Shown: positions 45,745 through 59,646, counted from the stretch's first letter. The stretch is DNA of 64,000 bases from Heterostelium multicystogenum (GCA_003667245.1 RCNN01000001.1:62001-126000), one strand, 5' to 3'. Made by a program: numbers and translations. Notes: a model not told the origin generated them from the letters alone.

Positions 45745-47746
45745 ATGTCTATATTAAAATTACTAACAGTTTTATATATACTATTTATATGTTTAGTTTG
45801 TCATGGAAATATAGAGAATTATGAATCTGTGGAATTTGCCAAGCCTTTTCTAGAGAATTATATAGACGCTCTGAATGTTTTGGCAGAGGGCTACAATGGT
45901 GAAATCCATAGTAGCAAGACGAACGAGCACAGCTACCATAATTGTATACATCATCAAATTAAACACAACCACGATCATGATCATCCAGTAAAACTGGAAA
46001 CAAAAGATGGTGTGCCATTTAATAGAAGAGACATCATGTCTGCCAACGAGAAAAAAGGTCAGACTATTACCACACATCCAATTAGGATCGTATTCAACAC
46101 AACTTTTCTTTCGTCCTTTACTGAAAGGTCTACATGTAGATATGTTGGACAGAGGGTTAAAATTACTTTTAGTAATACTATTGTCACTTGTCGGCCACAG
46201 GATATCCTGACTAACGAATTGATTGCTCTCATAACCAATACTGTGTTGCCTTTTATCTCAAGTACTTTCGAGAGACACTTAACAGTCACTGGTCCACTCT
46301 ATTATCCAGCTCAACCATACCGCCAACCTTCGATTTGTGGAAGAGAGCAATTTCTGCTGGATGTAAGCAATGGATTCTATGGAGACTATATGATGTATGT
46401 TACTGCTCACCCCATAGGTGTACCCAACGTAAATGCCTATGCTTCAGCTTGTCTTTTGGATTCAGAAAACAACCGACCCTATGCTGGATTTATTAATATC
46501 AATCCAGAAGTATTTTTTTCATTTGCCAACCCTCAGTATCTCGTGTCTCATCAAACACAATGGCAACTGTTTTTAAGAGCTGGCCTCCATGAAGCAACAC
46601 ATGCCCTTGGTTTCAGTGATGATCTCTTTAAATACTTTATCGATCGAAAAAACAGGGCGTCCTTATATGACCAATATAAATCCACAAACCATAGTGAGAG
46701 GTAGTAACCCATCAGGTGGTATCTTTAAGGTGCAACATTCATATCTGGCAACACCTAATGTACTTCACATTGTAAGATCGCATTTCGGATGTGATCAAAT
46801 GCCAGGAGCCGAGCTAGAGAATAATGGAGGTGATGGAACGAGGAATAGCCATTGGAAAGCCACCATCTTCAATACCGAATTGATGATTGGATACGGACAG
46901 CCTGTTGCTCCACTTACTAATCTGACTTTAGCACTGCTTTATGATTCTGGATGGTATGGACTTATCAATGCTCACAAAGCAGAACCTCTTCTTTTTGGAA
47001 AGTCTAAAGGATGCTCATTTGCGTTGGAGCCATGTGGCCCAATGAACTGGAACTATCCAGGGTATTGGACGAACAGGAATAATGAAAGAACATGCACACC
47101 CACAAGATTAGCTGTCGGTATATCAACCTGGGCGACCTATCAGCAAGCGCTGCCTGTACACCAACAACATTGGCGAGAGAAAAACGTTGGTTGTCAAAGA
47201 GGAGAAACCTTCGACTATTGCTTATTTAGTGCTGTCTACGATAACCTCGACTCATCTTACTACTGTTTTGATCCAAATAACAAACCCATGGCCAATGGAG
47301 AAACATTTGGACCAGACAGCGCATGCTTCTTACACTACGAGGGACAATCAACTCAAGACAAACTCATCCCAGCGTGCAGGCCACAAAGGTGTGTTGGTGA
47401 ATCAATCGAAGTGAAAGTTGCTGGAAAATGGTACAGATGCCCACCAAACCAAACTCTCAAGGTTGGAACTCTTATCATAGTTTGTCCTGATGAGACAGAT
47501 CAACATTGTGTTCCTGTGAAATTCTACGAGACACCCTCTAACTCGTCAGCCCAGAGAAGTCAAGGAGGCATATCGATTGACACTGACTTGAATTTAGGTT
47601 TCTCTGCCTATCAAGTTGGACTCAGCACGAATATAAGCAAACAAGCATCAACTTCTTCGAGTTGCAGTCTCTCCTTGCCACAAAGAGGCACACCGATGCT
47701 TTTTTGTTTAGCGTGTCTGATGTTGTTTTTTTTTTCAATTTTTTGA
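45745..47746 (+). CDS. Leishmanolysin-like (M8) metalloprotease, probably GPI-anchored
   Basis: Signal peptide (LLTVLYILFICLVCHG), then a His-rich propeptide segment (HHQIKHNHDHDHP). The zinc site is GLHEATHALGFSDDLF (HEATH, an HExxH) with the third ligand expected in RNSHWKATIF about 90 residues later. GYGQPVAPLTNLTLALLYDSGWY, with its Met-turn-like region, and the Cys-rich C-terminal domain complete the gp63 plan. The hydrophobic C-terminus (MLFCLACLMLFFFSIF) without a basic tail suggests GPI anchoring. One frameshift in a run of six A near 46650 lies just after the zinc motif; both halves are otherwise open, so the gene is probably intact. Cell-surface or extracellular proteolysis is expected. 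Confidence 0.8.
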
Positions 47747-48436
47747 TTAAATAAAATTTCCTATTACATTTTCACAAACAGTTATTTTCGCAGAATGCCC
47801 ATTGACGCATCGGGATCAACATTGTTACACACACCATTTTTGATGGTTTTAAGGGTCAAAAAAGTATTTTTTTGAAAAAATCTAGGGCAACAAACTGAAG
47901 GACCACCTTAATTTGTTGGACATAAATAGATATGATTAATCAGAGGAAGCAAACTGTTTAAACAAAACATCAATTTCTATTTTGATTCATCATTGTCATG
48001 ACTACCCAAATGAGAGCTCTTTATTTATTATTCTAAAATAATAATAATAATTATTATTTTTTTTAATTGGTGTTATTGTTTTTTTTTAGATATTTACATG
48101 ATCTCTAGAAATGTTTTAAAATACGAGGTTTTATAACTCTAATCACCATCAAAGAGATAGGAGTTCTATCAAATAACTACAGAGAATAATCGCCCATTTT
48201 TTGGATACCATTTTTCAATCTCTCTTGAAAACCAACTCCGATAAATATCTATTGAAAAATCAATTGTTCTATTCCTCCCCAAACAGACCAAATCTCTCTA
48301 TTTAAACTAATCCCTTCCTCTTATGTATTGAAGTTTCTAAAGTATACTATAAATCTTCGATTGTTTATTATCCATATATTATTTATTATTTATTTATTTA
48401 TTATAAATTTAATATAATCAAATCCTTAATAAAACT
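47747..48436. other. Intergenic region
   Basis: AT-rich upstream region of the giant surface protein; poly-T and ATTT runs. No gene seen. Confidence 0.5.
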
Positions 48437-51400
48437 GTGATATTGGAAATGAAATTAAGTCTTTCCATTTCATTGTTTTCCTTAATACTGTCATTATGCA
48501 CAGTATTAACTTATTCACAAACTTATAATCCGCAAAATGGACATTACTACCAGTGGCAACAATTCCCACAACCCGGTTCATACAATGCCACCCTGAACTG
48601 GATTATCAATAGTGTTGCTAGATATAAAGGTCTAAGAGCGTATGTATAAACTTTAGTTTTATAAAAGTTTTACTAATAACTTTTACTTGGTTTAGATACT
48701 TGGCCGTTATCAATACACCAGAGGAATTGGAATTCATCTCTACTGTTATGAGAACCAAGAATGCAACTGCAACTTCAAAGCTGTTTGTTTCTGGTTGGAG
48801 ATTATCAGGTGAGACTTTTGTCTACAATTCTGGAGTTGAGAATGGAGACCGTATTTATTCTGGTGCTTTGGGTCGTTGCTATACTGTTTGCCAGTGGGCC
48901 AAGGGATATCCATCGACCACTACTTCTAACAACTTGCTCTCTCTTACCAATGTGAATAATCGCTATGAATTCACAAATGAACAATGGTACACCAACAGTT
49001 GGTATCTAATTGAATATGGTGGAATAACAGATCCATATTTCCCACCACCCTCCACTATTGGTGGAAGTGTAAATGTCAGAAACTTTATCATGAATGAAAA
49101 TAATGTCGTTTGGAATATGACAGCTTTAAGAGTCACCATTTCCACTCCTTCGAATACCTACAATGCTTCCATTTCCAATGTTGCTACTGCTTCCATCACC
49201 ATAAATATTAATCCTGGAATTGAGCCAATGAATGTTACCATTACAGATAATAACAGAGTATTTAACGCCATCTTCCACTACCAAGTCCCATTTGTTCAGA
49301 CCATCTATTCTTATTCCCAAGCTGCAGGATCTACCATCACTTTGTACGGACAAAATTTCTTCAGCACTGCGAACAACATCAATGTCTACACTGGTGTACA
49401 AAACTCACCATGTACATCTGTTTCAGTTTTAATACCATTCACCGCTGTCACATGTCAACTTGGTCAGTCTTCCAATGGTGGAACTGCTACCCTTTTACCA
49501 TTGACCGTTTCCACTGGTGGTTCAAACTTTGTTTACTCTACTAGCCGTATTCCATTCTGTATGTAGTAACAATCTCTAGTATATTGTATTTTACTAATGA
49601 TCATTTTATCATAATTTATAGATGATCCATCTACAATGAGAGTAATCAGAATAGCTGATGTTACTTTACCAGATGAGTTTGCTGTGGTACAATCAATGAT
49701 ATCAGCTAGCAAACCAATTTTGGTTGACGGAAATGTTGGATATCATGGTGTAGTAACTTCGGCTACCCAGGCATCCTTAATCTCTAATATGTTTAACTTT
49801 GTGACCAATGGTAACTCAACAAATGTTTTCCAAGGAATTACTCTAAGTTCCGGAAACTTGGTCATTAATAACCTTGGAGGTCCAAACAATGGTCTAATTG
49901 CTTTCAACCTTAACAGTGGTGTATGTAACTCATCATTAGTATTCTGTGGAGCAGGTGGAAGTCGTGTTGGTTGGTCAACTTCTTTTGTCACATTCTATCT
50001 TAACACTACACTCAATGCTCCTGATATCAATGGAGTAAGTTGGACTAAGTCTGGTGAAATGGTTTACTATGGTGTCAACGCAACACAAGGTCCATTGGCA
50101 ACTTATTTGCTAGACACACAGGGTGGTCTAATTCAAATTACCAATGGAGGATCCAATGGATTTGCACTTACCAACCGTTCTTTTACCTTCCAAGGCAGTG
50201 TCTATACTTCCATTCAACAATACAATATTACAACTCTCAACGTCCAAGTTCCTGCCGGTACTGGTCTCAATAATCAGTTGTCAGTCAATATCGAAAACCT
50301 CTTTACACTCAATAATGCTATCATCAATTTCAAACCTCCTACAATCACTAACATGACTCCTCAATTGACCTCCTTTGGTGGTCCAGTTACAATCTACGGA
50401 ACTCAATTCGGACCAAGTATTATTAATGTATCGGCCACATTATTTGTTGGTGGATTGGAAAAGCCATGTACCAATCTACAAGTATACATTCCCCACACTG
50501 CATTCATCTGCACACTTCCAAATGGGGTTGGATACAGTCTCCTCTTCAAGCTTAATGTCAACGGTCAATCTACAACCTACACATACGCCTATGCTCCACC
50601 AATAATTACATCCATTGTCCAAGAAAAAAATAGAATCAATGTCTATGGTACTGGATTCGGTTTCTCCACTGCAATTACCACAATCCAAAACACATCAATC
50701 GATACTGTTTCAGTTCAAGGAGATCCTCAGAAAATTACTACCAAATGTCCACCATCCATGAGAAATGGAGGATTTTCAATCTCAGTAACCAGTGGAGTAT
50801 TCAGCAATGTATATGATCTTTATTTGAAACCAATTATCGACACCGTATCTCCAGCTCCCTCTACCACCACTACCTCTCAGGTTACTATCTCAGGTTCTTT
50901 CCTCAGCTTCCTTCGTCTCAATGGAAGTAATGCTGTTGTTTCTGTTGCAGTCGACGGAACCAATACTTTGTCCTGTTCTCAACCTTCAAATACTCCAACC
51001 AGTATCATTTGTGATGTTCCAGCCATTACCGGTAACCACACTATTGCTGTTACTTCTGATGGATATACTTCAGATGATGCTGCACTCACTGCAGCTATGC
51101 CAACAATTACAAATATTCAACAACAAAATACATCTATAACTATCTCAGGATTTAATTTTGGTCTTGATGCAAACAAAGTATTCCTCACTATTTCAGGCAA
51201 TACAATTAAAGCTGATCAAGTCATAAGTGGAACAACAATCATTGCTACTCTTCCAACAGATTTGGTGAATGGTAATCTCTTTGTCACTGTTGATGGATTG
51301 ACAACCCAATCTCAATTTTTCCAATTGGTGCCAGTCATCAACTTTGTTACTAGAACCAACACAACCGGAGGTTTGATTGAAATCACTGGTAATTTCTTCA

Positions 51401-54400
51401 ATCAAAAGGATTATAATGGTAGAGTCTTACAATATTCAGTACAGATTAATGATATTTATCCATGTACCAATGTTGCCTTTACCATCTCAAATACCGTCAT
51501 CCAATGCATTGCTCCAAGCGGAACTGGAATTAATCTTCCAATTAAAGTAACCATTGACAGTGTCTCTGGTGAAGGACTCTTCAGCTATCTCCCTCCATTC
51601 ATAACTGCAATCACTCAAAATCCAACTGCCCTCCAAATTACTATCACTGGATTCAACTTTGGAAAATCTTCGGCAAGCATTTTGTTCTGTGGAACAAACC
51701 TACCAACCGATTTCCATTTCCGACTCCCAAATTATTACCAACATTCCTCCATCTTCATTAAGTGATGATATTATTGTCACAGTTAGTGAGCCATCAAATT
51801 CATTCTACTTTGCATTGACACCAATCATCACACTAGTACAGAGACCTCCAACAGTTGGTGGAGTAATATCCATTTCGGGTGATTTCCTCAGCACCAAAAA
51901 TTTTGCTGGGGATGACCTTTCCATTGCAGTTAACTTTGATAATGGTGCTTGTACAAATGTCAACCCAATTTCTTCAACATCATTGAGTTGTACTGCTCCG
52001 GCTGGTAGTGGTCTCTACAGATCTGCTGTAGTTGCAATTGACAGTGTGTCATCCAATCCATTCACATTTGCCTACCAAGCCCCAACTTTAACTCAATTCA
52101 CCCAAAATGGTATGATTGGAACTTTCCATGGAACCAACATTGGAAACAATGCAACCAATATCGTTGCAACTTTTGGACAACTCACAAATGTAGCCACCAG
52201 AATTATCTCTTTCACTCCTGAGTCTTTCGAGGTTGACATCCCTCCATTTGCCCTTAATGGTCCACTTCTAATCAATGTTGACGGTCAAGAATCTCTCCCC
52301 ATTACTTATCAACTGTCTCCAATTCTTAACACTGTTTCTTCTGCTCCAATCTCGGGAGGTATAATTACTATTGGTGGACACTTCTTGAATACCCATAACT
52401 ACAATGGAACCGCCACGTCAGTTTCTGTAACCATCTTACCAGCCACCGACTGTAGCAATATCAACAGATTCACTGACTCTGATTCTTCATACCTCACCTG
52501 TACTGTACCACCAGGAAATGGTGTCAACCTTACACTCCAAGTCACAATTGATGGATTAAGTGGAACTATTCAATATAGTTATGGCGCTCCTTTACTCCTC
52601 TCGGTCTCAGTTGATCCCAACAACAGAATCAACATCACTGGTTCCAACATGTTTGCTAGTGGATTGCAAACCATCGTTAACTTTGGTAGCACCCAATACA
52701 CCACTTTCGCTGAAACAACCGAAAACACTATCATTCTTGATGTCCCAGAAGGTCAAGTCAACGACTTTGTATCAGTCACCCTCAACTCTCGTACCTCCAA
52801 TGGTATCCTCACTAAATTATACCCAATCATTTCATCGATCACATTCTCATCCACTGTTGGTTCCAATGTCACCATTTTTGGTGCTTTCCTCAACTCCTAT
52901 CGTGGAGAACTCACTGAAACCACTTTCACTGCTACTGTAGATGGTTTAGTTTGCCAAGTATTCTCGGACAACTCTCATAATTCCAAGATCATCGCTGTAC
53001 CAGCTGGAACTGGTGTTAATCTCCCATTCATTATTAGCATTGACGGAAGATCTGCCTCCATTGAGTTCTCATATGATGCTCCTACCACAAACGGTACCAT
53101 CATTCAAGATGGAACCCAAATCACTATCTTTGGTAGCAACTTTGGTGCTAATCCAGCTGTTATCCAACCACCAACTGGAATGACCACACTAAGTGTTGCT
53201 CAATCCCAAGTAGTATTCCAACTTCCAAACTCCTATCAATCTGGAACCATTTCATTTGAAGTCGATGGTCAACAAGCACTTATCTACTTCTATGTCACTC
53301 CAATCATTACTGAATTCACTCAGCTCTACGCCACTGGTGGAGAACTTGTCATCAAAGGACAATATCTTAACACCAAACGTACTGATAGCTCCGATACTAC
53401 TTTGGTCATCTCTGTTGGATCACAAACATGCACTTTCAAATCATCCACTTCATCCAACTCTCTCAACTGTACTCTCGGAGCCAAGTCCATATACCAGGGA
53501 TTGGTCTCTGTTACCATTGACTCGAAGGAAGCTATTTTGTTGACTAACCTTTACAACTCACTTCCACCAATAGTCGGATCTGCTTTCATCATCATACCTT
53601 GGTCAATCAAGTGTAGTATCCATCTATGGATCCTACTTTGTTGCACCAACAACCGCCACAATTGGAGGACAACCCTGTACCCAACCAACTGTTGTTTCCT
53701 CCTCGATTTTGCAATGTATCTTCAATGGAAGTGTCAGCGACAGTCAAGGAGCACTCAATGTCACAGTTACAAACGACCAAATCACTGGATTCAACAACTA
53801 CGCATTCCTCTACAACCAGTACAACTGCGACGGTAAATGTGTCCATGGAGAATGCAATGCAGGATACTGCATTTGCAGTGATGGATATGCTGGAGCCCTC
53901 TGTGATATTTCAGTCAATGCCACAGTTCCAGCAACAGTTTACCCAACTAGCTTCTCCTATTTGCTTCCCAACAACGTAACCTTTTACTCTGGTATTGCCT
54001 CTTTGGCTGAAGTCGATAAAGACAATAAGATTGTTAGACAACTTGATCTCACTCCATTCAATTGGACACACATTGGACCCAATAGCTACCAAGTCAGCAT
54101 AAACAACGTCGTAGTCACCGTCCAAACCACTTTGTACAGTGAGGCAACTACCGCATACTTTGCCGGTGAAACCATTCCAATATTGCCTAGCTCTGTCAAG
54201 CACAATGTGACCATCGGAGGATGGCAATTTGCAAGCGTTCTTAACTCACTCCAAATCATCTACCAAGGAAACGCACCAGCTACCTTTGACTACAACTGCC
54301 AGGCAACCTCGCCCAACGTAACCTCTCACACCTCTTTGGCAATCCCACCATCTTTCACCTTTGACACTCCCGTTGAATTCTCTACGTCCAATTCTCTGGA

Positions 54401-54703
54401 CGTATCATCGCTGACCAACGTCTTGCACGCGTACTCGATACATCAGCGCAATATGACAATGGATTGGCCCAATTCAAGATTCGCGTACCATACTTCACCA
54501 ACGAGCTTGTTTACGACCCAACATTCATCTCCTACACCAAGCCCAACGTCATCATCGGATGTCCACAAACCACGACCGGAACATCAACTACCGGAGACAA
54601 CAGCGGATCCGAAATCTCGTTTACAACCAAACTTTCAACTTCACCAATCACCTTAATCATCTCAACCATTATTACAATCACAATTATATCATTATTACTA
54701 TAA
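48437..54703 (+). CDS. Giant C-type-lectin-like, IPT/TIG-repeat and EGF surface protein
   Basis: About 2050 residues. Signal peptide (SISLFSLILSLCTVLTYS); a C-type-lectin-like domain (RAYLAVINTPEELEFISTVM to QWYTNSWYLIEYGG); a second N-terminal region; then about fourteen IPT/TIG repeats from about 50335 to 53800, alternating longer modules with GGxITIxG...CTxP...VTIDG features and shorter ones with NFG...VDG features. An EGF-like module (CDGKCVHGECNAGYCIC) and a ComC-type post-EGF domain follow, then a hydrophobic end (ITLIISTIITITIISLLL) with no cytoplasmic tail, suggesting GPI anchoring. Introns 48640-48695 and 49559-49621. Frame changes near 51700, 53590 and 54440. Related to the gene at 3989-8103; adhesion or allorecognition is inferred. 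Confidence 0.75.
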
Positions 54704-55981
54704 AATCTAATGTCTAAATAAATATAATATATTATAATATAATAAATAAATAAATATGATTGTTAAATACTCTTTAAAATATTATCAAATGTAACTAGGC
54801 TATTTCTGCCCACTAACACATTAGCATGACACAAAAATGCAAATGGTATCCGATAATGAAAATCGCCACAATTTTCGATACATTTCTGTTTTGATATTCA
54901 GTAATGCAAAGTTTGCATCATTTTTATCAAATATACATATCTTTTAAGATATTAATATTAATATTAAATTATAAGTTATATCTTTATCTCTAGTATTCTT
55001 TCAATTCTCATTCTTAATATGATTCTAATAGGAAAAAAAAAATAATAAATAAATTTAATTAAACTTTTTAATCTTATCGGTGGAATTATACTTTTTGTAG
55101 ATCTGTTTTCCCCTGGCGAAAATTATTGAATTTCTGCAACATTTCGAAATTGGGGTACAACAATGTCATTTGGTGTCAAAAAAAAAAATCTAAATAATAA
55201 ATAAATAAATTTAATAAAACAAAAAAATTAAAAACAGAAGGAACACCACCAAAACAACAACAGTCTTCTGCAAATCCTCCGTAGAAAAAAACAACAACAA
55301 TATTTTATTTCTATTATTTCTATCAAAGGATAATAGCAAATTCCAACCAACCCCAATTTAAACAACACACACACGCATATATAACCCTTATTTCATTGTT
55401 TAACCCTTTTTAAAAAAACAAAACTAAATTCCTTTTTTAAAATATCATCTTGAATAAAAAGAAGTAGAACAGAACAACAAACACAAACACAACTCAAACT
55501 CAACACATTCCAAACAAATATCAGGACACCCTTCAGGAGACCTTACAACATTACTTTATCTAATTCTTACACTTTTAGAAATCACAATAATAATAATTGG
55601 TTTTTGTTAATTAAATCATTTAACATTTATAAAAGTCTTTATGGTTAATAATTCTTATATTTTACACATAGTAACTGTTATATTAATATCTTTTGATTCG
55701 TTAGTGATATAGTATAGTATAGTAGTTTTTAAGTATAGTTATTATTAAGTTTTTTTTATTATCTCTCTTTCTCAAAACTTTATATAAATATTATTTAATA
55801 TTCATTTATCTTATACTATTTATTTATTTGTTTTGATTTTCTTTTAAATAAATTAATTTTAGGATAGCTTCAAATATATCTTTGAATATATATATATCTG
55901 TTTTTTTACTGATAATTCATTTACACAGAGTGACTTTGTTTTTTTTTTTTTCCATACAAATACCCACTTATAAGTTCGAAA
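54704..55981. promoter_or_regulatory. Long upstream region of the LysM gene
   Basis: About 1.3 kb of AT-rich DNA with A/T homopolymers and CAACAA-type runs. No gene seen. It probably includes promoter and 5' UTR. Confidence 0.4.
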
Positions 55982-57441
55982 ATGATGTCTTTTGACGACG
56001 AAATTCTTTTGGGTTACTCCAAGAAGAATAATAACACATCCAATAGCATTAGCATTAATAACAATAGCAATAACAAAGATCTTTTCCTATTCGATGATCT
56101 TATAACTCCAAGTAACAGTTTCAACAACAATGGCAATAACAATCGACAACAGAATAATAATAATAATAGTTTAAATAATAGTTATAGTAATAGTTATGGA
56201 AATAACAACATAAATACAAGTACTGGTTTTAATAATAGTTTATAATGATAGATCCAATTTTTATGGTGGTGCTTAATAACAACAGCAACTACGGCACACC
56301 AAATCATAGCTATAATAATCTAGGCCAATTCGGAACACCCAACCATAGTATGAGTAATATGAATGGTAGCGGTGGTTTCTACGGTGGTAACAACAGCAAT
56401 TATGGCCACACCAAACCATAGTTATGGCAATCTCAGTCAGTTCGGAACCCCAAATGTTAATAGTATGCAACAATTCAGTACCCCTTCGAAAATTGAATAG
56501 CTCAACACAACAATTCAAACTTGGATGATGACGATGAATTCTTCAATTGCTATCAGAAGTATCGATTAGGGAATCATCTTCCTCTAAGCTCGGTGACTCA
56601 ACTTCACAATTAAATGATTCAACTTCCTACATTCTCCCATCACCTCTCTCTGGAAGCACTAGTGTTTTACAACAACCAACCTCGCCGCCAACAACAATCC
56701 GAACACTTTCACAATATAAAGAGAATTTATATTCAAGTTTCATTGAAACAGATCCCGCTAATTTAAAGGCAATGGGAGAGTTAGTAAAGGAAGATTCCGA
56801 TACTTTCGTTCATGTCATTTCAGCCAAAGATACACTCCAAGGTTTAACTATTCGTTATCATTGCACAATTGAAGAAGTGAAGCAATTGAATAAATTAGTT
56901 TCAAATTCAATTCATGAAAGGTAAGTAGATGCAGTACAATGTTCAGTTAAACAGGTTGTTAACAATTCTACAGATCGGTTTTGGTAATTACCAAAGAAGA
57001 ATAATCAAACACCACAAACAAAGGAAGACATTTTCAACAACAAAGATATGGAAGAGACCATGAGAAAACGAGTGATTGGAAGATTTATGAAGATGTCAAG
57101 TTGCTCAGATCAAGATCAAGCAATCTATTATCTAGAGAAATGTACGTTCGATTTTTTACAAAGCATTACATGACTACCAAAAAGAGAGCAACATCGAAGT
57201 AGAATTCCCCAAACCAGTCCCAACTTCACCACTTAGAACTGTCCCACTCTCTATTTTATCACAACAAGCTTCACCTACTACTACAGTCGCAGTAACAGGT
57301 ACAGCTCACAACTCTTCATCACCAAACGATATTCTCAGCAACAGTGATGCTTTAATCAATAGTTTTAAAGATCTTTACAAAAGCCCAACAAGATTGAACA
57401 GCAGTAATCACCACTACAGTAGCAACAAGAATTACTATTAG
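55982..57441 (+). CDS. LysM-domain protein (LYSMD1/2-like), Asn-rich N-terminus
   Basis: The N-terminus MMSFDDEILLGYSKKN leads into a long Asn/Ser/Gly-rich stretch with YGTPNHSY-type repeats (to about 56500, crossing frames). A coding segment SQYKENLYSSFIETDPANLK precedes the LysM module: FVHVISAKDTLQGLTIRYHCTIEEVKQLNKL, about residues 270-300. An intron at 56921-56973 keeps frame (HER-S). A helical C-terminal segment (ETMRKRVIGRFMKMSSCSDQDQAIYYLEKC), UBA-like in pattern, and a Ser/Thr-rich tail end at 57441. Eukaryotic LYSMD1/2 proteins are intracellular; there is no signal peptide, consistent with that. Frame changes near 56265, 56420, 56555, 57000 and 57150, several in low-complexity sequence. 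Confidence 0.6.
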
Positions 57442-57689
57442 TTATCGATCGATATCCTCTTGAATCCAAAGCTCTTGGTAATCCTCAAAATGGCATTTGA
57501 ATAGTGGTTAGATATGATAACAGTATCTCGATTAACAGACTCCTTCAATTCTAATTTTGGGCAAATATTTACATTCCTATTTAATTAAATAGCCTAATAT
57601 TTTAAGGACTAACTAAAAGAATGATTTATTTTATTAAAGAAAAACAAGTACATAAAATTAAAGCTGAAAGTAGCTACATGATTTATTTA
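57442..57689. other. Convergent intergenic gap
   Basis: Tail-to-tail spacer; no gene seen. Confidence 0.5.
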
Positions 57690-58735
57690 TTATAGTTTAC
57701 TGTTATGATAGCAGTATTGCAAATAAGATTGAAGATCTGATTGGTGCTTTTGGAAGAATACATTATTTAAAAACATATTCTTTATAATATTTGATGAAAG
57801 TAGGGTCTGTAGTTGAAAGTGCTGTATTACAATCACATTCCATTTGGAGGCTCCCAGGTGAATACCAATGAATTGGGTAATTGTTTCACTTTTTACGAGA
57901 ACACCTCCAGTCATTCCACTAAATGTATTGCATTGATGATAAATATATCTCTCTTGGTTCATGTGGTTTTGAATCATTGTTGTATTGGGTACTGAAAGCA
58001 ATTTGTGTTGAAATCCTCTGGAATCTCTTGAGATTTTTTTGTACAGTTTATCCATGCCAGCCTCATTTTTATTTTGTTCCACAAATTCTTCTAATCGTAA
58101 AGAAGATGGGGTATCCAATGAGGGCTAGTGTTGATTTGTGAATTAAAGGAAGAGATGGCAAAAGATATTGAATATTTGTTGGTTTTTTCTTCAGTAAATT
58201 TGAACATGTCAAATTCTTTTTCTTCCTCAATACCACTTTGAATCAAGTCTAGTTCGTAAAGTGAAGAGTTATTTTGGATATCATCCAAATCAATTTCTTC
58301 TTCAATAGTAGTATTGGAGTTAAAGCAGATATAGATATTGTTAATTGAATAGTTATGAAACTTGGGTATTTCCGAGCTGACCACAATATCCTCACTTATG
58401 CAAAAACCAGTTCTTGTAGTCCAAAATGTATCCATTGGGTTTCCAATAGCCACATTATTAATAAAAAGTCTACCAACAGCTTTGGATAAGGTTTCTAAAT
58501 TACACTTGTTAACAATTTTCTCTATTAATATTGATTTGCTATTAAAAGGATACAATCTTCCTTTTAGATCTCTATTAGAATCTATGAATATTCTATCATT
58601 GTTTTCCTGTTTCTTTATATTTTTATATTCTTTTTGATAGTAATAGAAATTATCACTTTTTCCATAAGTTTGGAATTGAATCTGTTGAGTCCATTGATAT
58701 TTGTTTGGATTGTCATTGATTATGTCTTGGTGAAG
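57690..58735 (-). CDS. Trypsin-fold protease-like protein with degenerate active site
   Basis: Two overlapping frames joined near 58100. The upstream part has LSKAVGRLFINN, then TGFCISEDIVVSSEI, the position where a trypsin-like domain has its TAxH motif. The downstream part has YIYHQCNTFSGMTGGVLV followed by FIGIHLGA, matching the GxSGG and GIH/GVH strand of the V8/trypsin fold. The nucleophile position reads Thr (GMTGG) and the expected His is Ser, so it is probably not a classical serine protease. The N-terminal extension (IINDNPNKYQWTQQIQF) has no ATG, so the first exon is missing. The fold call rests on two motifs only. Confidence 0.4.
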
Positions 58736-59217
58736 GATGTATTTTAATAAAAATTATATATTTTTTTTTTAGTACTGTTACAAATGGTTACGTAAAATAA
58801 ATTCCCATCATTAAAAGATGAAATTAATTGATGTATAAATACTATTCAAATTAGGAAAAACATGAGACCAAAAACCTTGTAAAATAAGTTTAAAAAAATT
58901 GAAAATTTAAGTTTTTTACAATGAAATTGATGATCATTCTTTCGAAAGGAATTTTAAGAATATTTAGACATAAAGAAGTATTGATTATACTGACTCTTTG
59001 ATTTTATGTTTTTATTAAAAAAGGAAATAAAAATACAGTAGTAATTAGATTATCAATTTGAATTTTACTACTGAGATTGACAAAGATAAAACAATAATTG
59101 ATAAATATCAAGAATTTTTTAGTGTTGTTGATAACCCACACACGACAAGAATCAATTTTCATCACAAATTTCAAAATATTTAAGAAGGGTTGTTCAATAA
59201 CAACAGCATCAAACAAG
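58736..59217. other. Divergent intergenic region
   Basis: AT-rich head-to-head gap; a 91-codon minus-strand frame at 59004-59279 has no support. Confidence 0.5.
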
Positions 59218-59565
59218 ATGAACAAACATTTATTTGGATTGGTGTTCAATAATACCGTAATAAATAGAGTGATATTCAATTATGTCGCTGAGATATCGGC
59301 TTTGTCTGGCAGACCACGCTTTAGGTGGTATGAACTGGTGGACCAGCCAATGGCTTTAATAGGACACGACTACTCAGAGCTGCTTAGACAATACTTTATC
59401 AATCATATCGATTTCCCTTTGAGTAATTATGAAGCTACAAATTTGATTGGCATGGCTATCAAATACAAGAGTATCTATTCTTTTAGATTTCTTACTGGAT
59501 CATCTTCTTGGAGACAATGCGAGCCTGAAGACCAATGTAATAAAAATAGCATCTTATTTTCGTAG
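59218..59565 (+). CDS. Short protein with dictyostelid ankyrin/F-box type N-terminus
   Basis: Start placed at the ATG at 59218: MNKHLFGLVFNNTVINRVIFNYV, then RPRFRWYELVDQPMALIGHDY. This pattern opens the large dictyostelid ankyrin-repeat family, where a short helix pair and an RxRWYE-like block precede the repeats. Here the frame ends after 115 residues with no ankyrin repeat, so it is a truncated member or a fragment; no continuing frame is visible downstream. An upstream in-frame ATG at 59098 gives an unlikely leader. Confidence 0.5.
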   Translation: MNKHLFGLVFNNTVINRVIFNYVAEISALSGRPRFRWYELVDQPMALIGHDYSELLRQYFINHIDFPLSNYEATNLIGMAIKYKSIYSFRFLTGSSSWRQCEPEDQCNKNSILFS

Positions 59566-59646
59566 CATTGAAGTAGATCAATATATATCAAATAGATTCA
59601 CTCAGCAATAACAATTTTGTGATTCACACTTCACAACTACTGTAGT

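Noticed and set aside
50476..50688. Minus-strand frame inside the giant surface protein gene
   Set aside because: Shadow of IPT-repeat coding sequence.
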